Shown here: positions 8,601 through 15,648 of the stretch, in pieces
Layout of the letters: every line of letters begins with the position of its first letter
Numbering within the stretch: the first letter of the stretch is position 1
Assembly: GCA_963728965.1 (NCBI GenBank)
Contig: CAVSMH010000002.1
Location: forward strand, 620,001 to 684,000
From: DASQZT01 sp963728965
GTDB taxonomy: Bacteria > Acidobacteriota > Terriglobia > Bryobacterales > Bryobacteraceae
DNA length: 64,000 nt
Direction of reading: 5' to 3'
Notes under the pieces: generated by a model
What the model saw: only the letters and a program-made list of their open reading frames with translations
The model's database searches: none
Told to the model about the DNA's origin: nothing
Translations under genes and position numbers: made by a program

Positions 8601-10766
8601 TTACGCCTCTGCTTCCGCGGTCTTCTGGCTGATGCGGAAAATCACAAACTCCGCGGGCTTGACCGGCGCAATGCCGATGAGGCAAATCAGCCGGCCGTTG
8701 TCGATGTCGTCCTGCGACATGGTGGTGCGGTCGCACTTCACGAAAAACGCTTCTGCGGCGGTCGTCCCCATCAGGGCCCCGCTGCGCCATACGCTGGTGA
8801 GGAAACCGGTGATGCTGCGCCGCACGGCGGACCAGGTTGGTTCGTCGTTGGGTTCGAAGACCACCCACTGCGTCCCTTTGTCGATGGATTCCTCGACGAA
8901 GATGAACAGGCGGCGGACGTTCACGTACTTCCACTGCGAGTCGCTGGACATCGTGCGCGCGCCCCAAACCCGGATGTCGCGGCCCTGGGCCCGGAAATCG
9001 CGAATCACATCGATGCCCCGCGGGTTCAAAATGTCGTGCTGGCCCTTGCTGAGGGTGAATTCGAGCGGCTTGCGGTCGGCGCTCAGGTCGCGGTTGATGA
9101 TGCCGCGCACTACTTCATTGGCCGGCGCCTTGTGCACGCCGCGCTCGACATCCGTACGGGCGTAAATGCCCGTCACGTGCCCGGCGGGCGGGATCACCAC
9201 GTCCATCTGGGTGTACGGGTCGATGATGCGGACCTGCGGGTAGTACGCCGCGCCGTAGGAACTGTCGCGGGGCTTGATCACCTGGGTGACATCCCCCTGG
9301 CCGGCGCCCGTGCTGAGGACCGCGAAGCGATCCTTCAACTGCTCGCACTGATCCAGCACGGCATCGGTCACCGCGCCATTGGTGAAGCGCACTTCGTCGG
9401 GGACGCACAGCAGCGAAATCTCATCGATCAGGCGCAGTGCCGACAGTCCGGTCCGCTGATCCACGGCCGCAGCGTCGCCGATATAGGACGCCACGGTGGG
9501 GTCAACATCGAAGCCGCCGCCGAACAGGGTCCCACTGCCGCCGCCGATGGCGCTCGCGCCGGCGGCATTGGGCAGAGCCGGCACGAATGGGCGCGGCGGG
9601 TTGGCGCGGCTCCATTGCACACGGATCAGGTCGGAAGAGGTATTGATCGTGTTGATCAGGGTGGCCGGAGTGAGATTGTCGAACGCTTCGGTATCGACGA
9701 TGGTGATGCGGAATGTGCCGGCGGCAGTGCCGTCCCGCACCTCCACCGTGACCGCGGCGCCCGCGTTGGCATAGCGCGGGCTGATGCGCAGCGCGGTGTC
9801 CGCATTGGCGGTGGCCAGATCCAACGGGCCGGCCAGGGGTGCCGCGGCGGCATTGTCGGGACGGGAAGGGACGACCGGGTTGGGCGGGTTCACCTGCACC
9901 CACGACGCGGACACCAGCCGGGAACTGCTGTTGACCAACGCCAGCACCGTGCCGGCCGCGAGATTGTCGAAGTCCTCGGTCTGTACTACGTTCAGCCGCG
10001 CCGTATTGGCTGCCCCTCCAGCCACCACTTCCACAGTCAGGTCGGGCGCCCCGGCGCTGCGCGCGATCACGTGCAGGTTCGTATCGGCGTTGGCGGTGGC
10101 GAAATCGCCGCTGGCGGTTACCGGCAGAGCGACATCGTTCGGCCGCGCCGGCGCGGCCTCGGGGATGTGCACCAGGCGGGACCGCGAGTTGATCGTGCTC
10201 GCGAAATAGTTGCTGGCCGCGGCGCGCGGAGAGAGGTTATCGAAATCTTCCAGTGCGTCCGGCTCCACGCGCAGTGGGTCGCTCAAATTGGCGGGATTGG
10301 TCGGGTCGACAAACGGCGAAGGGATGCCATCGGCGTAATACAGCAATGTGACCCGGAATAGCTCCGCGTTGAGCGCAGTCTGTCCCGCCGCGCCGATCCT
10401 CACCAGGAGGTGGTTGCCCCATTCGCCGGATCCAATGGCGGTCATGCTCATCGTGCTTGGTCCGGCGGCGGGCAGCAGGACCGTTGCCGTGCCGGCTCCG
10501 GGCCCGGTAATGCGCGCAATGAAAGCGCGCTGGCCTCCGTTATCGAAGAAGCCCTTCACCGCGTATGGCAGAAAGCTGGTATCCGCACCGGTGAAGCCGC
10601 CGTACCAGCGGACATACTCCGACCAGCTTGTGACCAGCTCGGGAATGGTGGGGCCGCGTTCGGTCCGGCCCACAAAGCCGGCGGTGCTTGTACTGACGCC
10701 CTCGATCGGCCTGGGGCCGCTGGCAACTTCCTCGACGTAAACTCCTGGCGAGAGATACTCAGGCAT
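8601..10766 (-). CDS. contractile tail sheath protein with repeated surface domain
   Basis: A 721-residue sheath paralogue, first of the three in transcription order. N-terminus (MPEYLSPGVYVEEVASGPRP) and C-terminal core (residues about 525-721) are almost the same as in the neighbouring sheath. It is about 60 residues longer because the central domain, about residues 170-400, carries three tandem copies of a module of roughly 90 residues, each starting at a DFDNL/AFDNL motif (residues 175, 266, 362). That region projects outward in known sheaths, so it may alter the particle surface. It ends 15 nt before the next sheath gene. Confidence 0.92.
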   Translation of the reverse strand: MPEYLSPGVYVEEVASGPRPIEGVSTSTAGFVGRTERGPTIPELVTSWSEYVRWYGGFTGADTSFLPYAVKGFFDNGGQRAFIARITGPGAGTATVLLPAAGPSTMSMTAIGSGEWGNHLLVRIGAAGQTALNAELFRVTLLYYADGIPSPFVDPTNPANLSDPLRVEPDALEDFDNLSPRAAASNYFASTINSRSRLVHIPEAAPARPNDVALPVTASGDFATANADTNLHVIARSAGAPDLTVEVVAGGAANTARLNVVQTEDFDNLAAGTVLALVNSSSRLVSASWVQVNPPNPVVPSRPDNAAAAPLAGPLDLATANADTALRISPRYANAGAAVTVEVRDGTAAGTFRITIVDTEAFDNLTPATLINTINTSSDLIRVQWSRANPPRPFVPALPNAAGASAIGGGSGTLFGGGFDVDPTVASYIGDAAAVDQRTGLSALRLIDEISLLCVPDEVRFTNGAVTDAVLDQCEQLKDRFAVLSTGAGQGDVTQVIKPRDSSYGAAYYPQVRIIDPYTQMDVVIPPAGHVTGIYARTDVERGVHKAPANEVVRGIINRDLSADRKPLEFTLSKGQHDILNPRGIDVIRDFRAQGRDIRVWGARTMSSDSQWKYVNVRRLFIFVEESIDKGTQWVVFEPNDEPTWSAVRRSITGFLTSVWRSGALMGTTAAEAFFVKCDRTTMSQDDIDNGRLICLIGIAPVKPAEFVIFRISQKTAEAEA
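9569..10250 (-). repeat. three tandem protein modules inside the sheath gene
   Basis: Within the sheath product, residues about 173-400 contain three successive modules. Each starts with E-D/A-FDNL, continues through an (I/V)N(S/T)SS.L segment, then a W-x-x-x-NPP-x-P or related proline-rich turn, and the first two contain a TANADT motif. Spacing between starts is 91 and 96 residues. The last copy is shortened before the core resumes near VDPTVASYIGD. The copies are diverged, so this is an old internal amplification and not a sequencing duplication. Confidence 0.75.
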
Positions 10767-10787
10767 TTCGTTTCTCCATCCTCTGAT

Positions 10788-11807
10788 CTACGGAAAACGG
10801 AAAGCCGGCACCCAGGATGTGGCGCGCGGCTGTACCGCAAAAGCTACGACCGTCAGGCTGGTGCCATCCGGGAGCGTGGCCGTCACATTCAACGGCACCG
10901 TCGCGGGCGGCAGGCCCGGTTGGTTCAGTCCGAAATAGTAGATCCAACTGCCGTCCGCCAGCGTGGTCGCGGCGGTGGCTTCCCCCTGCACCTGGACGCT
11001 GGCATTGGCGACACCGGCTCCGCGCCGCAGCACCGACCCCCGCAACGCCGTCTGCTGCAGCGTCGTCTCGGCGCCCAGGACGAACGGCACGCCGGCCACG
11101 GTGGTGGATACGCCGCCGTCGGTGAACTGGACATCCACCGCGCCGCCGGTAGGCAAATCGGGTTGGGGCGACGGATATTCGCTGCTGTCCGGCACCACCA
11201 GGACAAACTGGCCGCTACCATCAACCAGGCAGCGCCCGAAAAGCCAGGGACGCGTGCTGGGCGGCGCGCCTGGAACGCGGATCTGCGGCTGCGGCGCGAT
11301 ACTCACGACGCCTTCGGCAACCCCCTGGCCCCCGGAGTTCACGAAGCTGCCCCGGATAAGACCCGCGCCGTGGCCCGTGCGAAATGTCCCCGGTTCGGGG
11401 AAGGGATAACCGTACCCTGGAAGCAGGTCGATTCGGAAAGTATTACCGCGCGCCATTGGCAGAGTCAGGTCAGTCCGGTCCACGTGTTGATAGAAGCGCG
11501 TGTCGGGTGTTTCGACGTGCAGCACGTAAGTGCCGTCCGCGAAATCGGCCCTCTGCGTCTGGCCGCCGGGCCGCCGTACCGTGTCGAAGAACAGTTGGTA
11601 CCCGCTCGGATTGCGCACAGCCACCAATTCCAGCGGCTCATCGAAATCCTGGCGAACGCCCGCCACCATGCGGCCCACGAGGGAAAACCTCACCTGGCCG
11701 ATCGGCCTGGGGTGACGGCCGTGGATACCCAGGTCGCGCGCGTACGCATCCTCCACGTCGAGGACGACGGTTACAGTGCGGAACTGCCGCTGGTAGGTGA
11801 TGGTCAT
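10788..11807 (-). CDS. eCIS-associated protein with Ig-like (carboxypeptidase-regulatory-like) repeats
   Basis: A 339-residue protein with no recognised Afp counterpart. Residues 1-130 form a distinct N-terminal domain (TITYQRQFRTVTVVLDVED, then LVAVRNPSGYQLFFDT). Residues about 150-240 and 250-339 look like two beta-sandwich modules of the carboxypeptidase-regulatory type (GLIRGSFVNSGGQGV with later DGSGQFVLVVP; LRGSVLRRGAGVANASV with TLADGSWIYYF). No signal peptide is seen, so the protein probably acts in the cytoplasm during particle assembly. The ATG at 11807 overlaps the DUF4255 gene by 4 nt, so the two are translationally coupled. A decoration protein, fibre-like element or cap adaptor are all possible. 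Confidence 0.6.
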   Translation of the reverse strand: MTITYQRQFRTVTVVLDVEDAYARDLGIHGRHPRPIGQVRFSLVGRMVAGVRQDFDEPLELVAVRNPSGYQLFFDTVRRPGGQTQRADFADGTYVLHVETPDTRFYQHVDRTDLTLPMARGNTFRIDLLPGYGYPFPEPGTFRTGHGAGLIRGSFVNSGGQGVAEGVVSIAPQPQIRVPGAPPSTRPWLFGRCLVDGSGQFVLVVPDSSEYPSPQPDLPTGGAVDVQFTDGGVSTTVAGVPFVLGAETTLQQTALRGSVLRRGAGVANASVQVQGEATAATTLADGSWIYYFGLNQPGLPPATVPLNVTATLPDGTSLTVVAFAVQPRATSWVPAFRFP

Positions 11808-12397
11808 GCCGTAACTCCTGTCGGGTCGGGCACGCCGCCGAAGTTGCCGATGCGGTCGAAGACGCGCGCGCGTCCGGTCTGCCGCAGAGAGTCGATGTGA
11901 CTTACCCGTACCTGGTAGCAAACCGACAGGCGATAGGGTTCGCGGAGCGCCTCCCAGATGCGAGTCAGTTCTTCGAGCGTCAGACGGCACAACACAATGC
12001 GCAACTCTTCGAAATCGCCGTCGGGCACATTGCGGACGAATACGATCGCGTTGTCGTAAAGCGTCTGCATGAGCCGCCCGAGTACAAGCTGGTCCGATTC
12101 GGCGGACGGAGTGAACGGCGTGATCAGATAGAAGAGATTGAGAGCCAGCGGAGGGAATGCGCCGGTGTTGTCGCCATTGGCCCGCGCCACGGGTTGGTTT
12201 TTGACGAACTCATTTTCGGTTACCTGGTACAGCCAGATCGACAGCCGGTTAGCCGGATCGCGCTGTACTTCGGAAGGATTCGTCAAAACGATGGCTGCCT
12301 GGCTGCCCACGATGGCCCGCACCTCCGTATCGAAGCCCTCCCACAGAAGTTGCTGCAAGGTGCGGCTGACACTCAGTATCGTGTGGAAGCTGCTCAC
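11804..12397 (-). CDS. DUF4255-like tail terminator (Afp16/Pvc16-like)
   Basis: A 197-residue protein with the features of the N-terminal domain of Pvc16/Afp16: an opening helix (HTILSVSRTLQQLL), PANRLSIWLYQVTENEFVKN, then PPLALNLFYLITPFTPSAESDQLVLGRLMQTLYD. Such proteins form the cap that ends tube and sheath polymerisation. It stands at the head of the sheath-tube genes here, while in Afp it is last; this altered order is known from other eCIS lineages. Its stop overlaps the start of the Ig-like protein gene (ATGA). Confidence 0.82.
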   Translation of the reverse strand: MSSFHTILSVSRTLQQLLWEGFDTEVRAIVGSQAAIVLTNPSEVQRDPANRLSIWLYQVTENEFVKNQPVARANGDNTGAFPPLALNLFYLITPFTPSAESDQLVLGRLMQTLYDNAIVFVRNVPDGDFEELRIVLCRLTLEELTRIWEALREPYRLSVCYQVRVSHIDSLRQTGRARVFDRIGNFGGVPDPTGVTA

Positions 12398-12400
12398 AAA

Positions 12401-12685
12401 TCAGTCCTGACCGTCTTCGACTTCGGCATCCTCGTTTGTGGGGGTCTGGATGGGTCCGAAAGTGGCTTCGTAGCTGTCCACGGCGGCGCGAAGAAGATCG
12501 AGGAACGCCTTGGCGTACACCGGATTGGCGATGATGCGGGAATGGAACAGCGGCTCCGTGTCGCCCTCCTGGTGCTGGCCGAACTCGAGCAGAAACTCGA
12601 AGGGATTGTGCCCCACTTCAAGGTAGTTCGCGTATTTGGCCTCCGGTATCCTGTCATCTCTGCCACCCTCATGCCATTTGGTCAT
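12401..12685 (-). CDS. DUF3467-like protein at the head of the eCIS operon
   Basis: A protein of 94 residues if started at ATG 12685 (MTKWHEGGRDD). Earlier in-frame starts at 12739 (ATG) or 12751 (GTG) are possible, but none has a convincing ribosome site; 12685 has a weak GGTGG a few bases upstream. The core, KYANYLEVGHNPFEFLLEFGQ, matches the DUF3467 pattern, with SRIIANPVYAKAFLDLL following. DUF3467 has no settled function. It precedes the DUF4255 gene by 3 nt, so it is very likely the first gene of the operon. Confidence 0.7.
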   Translation of the reverse strand: MTKWHEGGRDDRIPEAKYANYLEVGHNPFEFLLEFGQHQEGDTEPLFHSRIIANPVYAKAFLDLLRAAVDSYEATFGPIQTPTNEDAEVEDGQD

Positions 12686-12896
12686 TGACCACCAGAGAGA
12701 AACGGTGTTACACGCTTGGGGCCACTCGGGACCCTGCATCGAATGAGTCACTTACATGGTGTATGCTGCCCACGGGGTGTTACGCCTGGCCGAACCGTAT
12801 CTAAGGCCCCCGAGACGGCCGGAGTCTGAAGGTTGTTCAGGTTAGGAATAAAATAAGGATGTGACGTGAGCTGTAACCGGCACTGTCACTCGAGTG

Positions 12897-14237
12897 TCAC
12901 ATGCGCCGCGCGCCGTTACACCCGGAGAAGGCGATATCATACTTCAGCATCTTGCGGTAAAGCGTCATACGCGAACAGCTCATAGCCGCCGCGGCGCGGC
13001 TCTTGTTCCACTTGCATGAGGTGAGCGCCGCCAGCAGGCGCCTGCGTTCGGCATCTTCGCTCGTAGCCACATGTCCCAGAGTGTGACGGAAGAAATCCGG
13101 TATATCGCTGATGGTCAGAGTAGAAGAAGATGAGTTGGCGAAAGTAGCCTCTAGCAGGTTCTTCAACTCGCGGATATTCCCGGGCCATTCATATTCTTGG
13201 AAAAACTCCAGTAACTCGTGGGATATGTCCATCACTTGCATCGCGAATTGGCCATTGAATTCGCAGATGAAGCGCCGGCACAAAGCCGGAATATCCTCCT
13301 GTCGCTCGCGTAGAGCGGGCACCTGGATGCGGGTCACATTCAGACGAAAGAAAAGGTCCCTCCGGAATTGGCAGCGGGCGACTTCCCGCTCGAGCTCCCG
13401 GTTCGTCGCGGCAATAAAGCGGCACCGGAGAGGCATGGTAAGGGCGCTGCCCAATCGTGTAACTTCCCGTTTTTCGAGCGCGCGCAGGATCTTCGCCTGC
13501 GCATAGGAGGACATGTCTCCGATCTCATCGAAGAAGACCGTGCCTTCGGAGCTCGCTTCGAGTTTTCCGGGCCTCGCCTGCGCGGCGCCGGTAAATGCGC
13601 CCCGTTCATAGCCAAACAGCTCGCTCTCCAGGAGTGTGTCGGGAATGGCCGCGCAGTTAATCGAGATGAATGGGCGGTGCCTTCTCGCGCTGAGTTCGTG
13701 AATCGACTGCGCCACCAGCTCCTTGCCCGTTCCAGTTTCGCCGGTGATCAGGACATTGCTGTCGATGCCCGCCAGTCGGTGAATCTGCTGCCTTACCTGG
13801 ACCACTCCGGCGCTGCCGCCCACAAGGCCGATGCTTTCACATAATTGACTGGGAACGCTACGATCGTTGGGAGCCGTCATTTCGTGAAACGCTCTTCGCA
13901 AAGACGCCTCCAACTCCTCCCAGGGAAGGGGGCACTTGAAATAGTCGCGGATGCCGGCGCGCAGGGCGGCGATCGCCAGAGCTTCGGAGCTGTCCTCCGC
14001 GAGTGCGATTACCGTTAGATCAGGGCACTTCCGGTGGATCTGATCGAGTTCCCGGAGCTGTCCCTCGGCATTGCCCGAAAGGCCCAGAATCATGGCATCG
14101 CCGCGACCCATCGATGGCGGCAAAGCGTCCGCCACGCATTCAAACTCGAGAGGCTCCCAGCCCAGCTTGCGTAACAACGCCTTAAGCCCGGAAAGGAGGA
14201 CGGCATTGATGCGAACCAGTAAGATACTTCTCCTCAT
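12897..14237 (-). CDS. sigma-54-dependent activator with degenerate receiver
   Basis: A 446-residue NtrC-type enhancer-binding protein. Residues 1-115 are a receiver-like domain, residues about 135-375 the AAA+ domain (Walker A GETGTGKE at 166-173, GAFTGA loop at 213-218, Walker B VFFDEIGD near 234-241), and residues 400-437 a Fis-type helix-turn-helix (NKSRAAAAMSCSRMTLYRKM). The GAFTGA loop shows that it can contact sigma-54. The receiver lacks the usual acidic pair (R9/I10 in ILLVRINAVL) and has glycine 52 where the phosphorylated aspartate normally lies (DAMILGL), so activation is probably not by phosphorylation. It is encoded 0.2 kb upstream of the eCIS operon on the same strand and may control it. 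Confidence 0.88.
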   Translation of the reverse strand: MRRSILLVRINAVLLSGLKALLRKLGWEPLEFECVADALPPSMGRGDAMILGLSGNAEGQLRELDQIHRKCPDLTVIALAEDSSEALAIAALRAGIRDYFKCPLPWEELEASLRRAFHEMTAPNDRSVPSQLCESIGLVGGSAGVVQVRQQIHRLAGIDSNVLITGETGTGKELVAQSIHELSARRHRPFISINCAAIPDTLLESELFGYERGAFTGAAQARPGKLEASSEGTVFFDEIGDMSSYAQAKILRALEKREVTRLGSALTMPLRCRFIAATNRELEREVARCQFRRDLFFRLNVTRIQVPALRERQEDIPALCRRFICEFNGQFAMQVMDISHELLEFFQEYEWPGNIRELKNLLEATFANSSSSTLTISDIPDFFRHTLGHVATSEDAERRRLLAALTSCKWNKSRAAAAMSCSRMTLYRKMLKYDIAFSGCNGARRM

Positions 14238-14468
14238 GCCACAACCCTCTCCGTTGGCGTCAATTATAAGCCGGATCCTTGTACGGGTACGCGAGTTTTC
14301 AAACGAATTCGGCTCATGGAGTCTGTGCCGTTCGGCGGCGCATCGCGGTTACTATCGGGCCGTCAATCAGTTAGAGAATCGAACAGTGGCCGAAAGATCA
14401 AGTACTAGTCACTGGCATTCTGGAAGGGAAAGACCACAACAATCGCGCCGCACGTTGCTGCGTGGGCA

Positions 14469-15608
14469 TCAACTCTTCAGCCATCGATCGAACCAGGCGA
14501 AGGCTTCGCGTTGCATGTCGCGATCGAACTTGTGCGGCCCGTCGTAGAAGCTCACCCGGCAGTGATCGGGCGCGCCAGCCTTCTTGTAGACATCGGCGAG
14601 GATGCTTCCCGCCCGTTCCATCTCGGGCATGGTGAAGAGGGCGTCCTGCCGGTTGTTCAGGACGAGCACCGGATTCGGCGCCGCCAGTCCCATCACCTCG
14701 GGATAATCCAGATCGCGGGGCAGCCCTGGAACATAGCACATCCAGGTGTGCGTGTAGGACTTGTTGAGCAGGTAATCGCGCCAGGTGGTCATCATTCCCA
14801 CGCAGCAGGAACAGCGGATGCGCTCGTCGGCGCCGGTCAACATCACCGTGCGCAGCCCGCCGCCCGATAAACCCGCGCACCCCAGCCGCGTGGGGTCCAC
14901 ATCCGGGCGCGACGCCAGGTAGTCCAGCGCCCGACGGTCATCGAAAATAAATACACCCGGCCAGGTAAGGCCCGCGCTGAACAAGCTCTTCGCAATGATG
15001 TGCTCATGGTCCCCCGCGAACCGGTTGTATCTCTGAATCTCTTCTTCAGACTCAGGATTGACTTCGACCAGGTTGTTGCGGATGGCTGCCGGCAGATCCG
15101 CCAGGCGCATCCTCCGGCTGCCGAACGTGAATGTATCATGGACCAGCACGACATAGCCGCGCCGCGCCAGTTCGTTGGCCCAGGCCAGGCCGCTGTAATA
15201 CTCCTCCTGGTGCCGCACAATGGCCGGATGGGGGTCTTTCGACATCCGTGTGATCTTTCTCAGCCCGAAGTACTTGTTGCCCCCATGGTCGTGCAGCCCT
15301 ACCACTCCGGGCAGCCTTCCTTGCGCTCCGATGGGCTTAAGCAGCAAGGCTTCCGTCGGCGGTCCGTAAGGAAGTTGCCACTGGAGATGCTCGATGGCCA
15401 GGCCGTCGAATTCCAGTTGGTGTTGCACCACCGGTACGGGTGTGGCCGCCCCTCCGGGCGACAGCAGAAGTTCGTGGAAACGGGCCCTTGCCACGGGCCG
15501 CCATGCGTCTACCTCGTGGAACCTCGGCTGCCGGAAAGACAGCCGGGGCGGATCCGCCACCACGTGTGCCGCCCAATCGCCGTATGCGCCAAGCATGTTG
15601 GGAGTCAT
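14469..15608 (-). CDS. alpha/beta hydrolase (acetylxylan-esterase/dienelactone-hydrolase-like)
   Basis: A 379-residue alpha/beta hydrolase. The nucleophile elbow is GLSGG with S248. Plausible partners are D322 (NNRQDALF) and H359 (DGPHKF). An oxyanion-type motif LHDHGGNKYFG lies near residues 105-115. No signal peptide is evident, so it probably acts in the cytoplasm. It lies 40 nt downstream of the hydrolase-fused regulator and could be cotranscribed with it, which suggests de-esterification of a sugar substrate handled by the locus. The specific substrate cannot be told from sequence. Confidence 0.75.
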   Translation of the reverse strand: MTPNMLGAYGDWAAHVVADPPRLSFRQPRFHEVDAWRPVARARFHELLLSPGGAATPVPVVQHQLEFDGLAIEHLQWQLPYGPPTEALLLKPIGAQGRLPGVVGLHDHGGNKYFGLRKITRMSKDPHPAIVRHQEEYYSGLAWANELARRGYVVLVHDTFTFGSRRMRLADLPAAIRNNLVEVNPESEEEIQRYNRFAGDHEHIIAKSLFSAGLTWPGVFIFDDRRALDYLASRPDVDPTRLGCAGLSGGGLRTVMLTGADERIRCSCCVGMMTTWRDYLLNKSYTHTWMCYVPGLPRDLDYPEVMGLAAPNPVLVLNNRQDALFTMPEMERAGSILADVYKKAGAPDHCRVSFYDGPHKFDRDMQREAFAWFDRWLKS

Positions 15609-15648
15609 ATCTCGATCCCTTTCCGACCGCGTTCCGCACCGGTCTCGG

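Noticed and set aside
1..12685. Prophage or type VI secretion system
   Set aside because: No capsid, portal, terminase, lysis or TssJLM genes are present; LysM, DUF4255 and multiple sheath genes point to eCIS.
12887..12896. Palindrome CACTCGAGTG at the end of the sigma-54 activator gene
   Set aside because: Ten bp only, no U tract and no partner site; it overlaps no promoter. Could be chance in GC-rich DNA.
12686..12896. Sigma-54 (-24/-12) promoter for the eCIS operon
   Set aside because: I looked for GG-N10-GC elements with the TGGCAC/TTGC context on the minus strand and found no convincing match.
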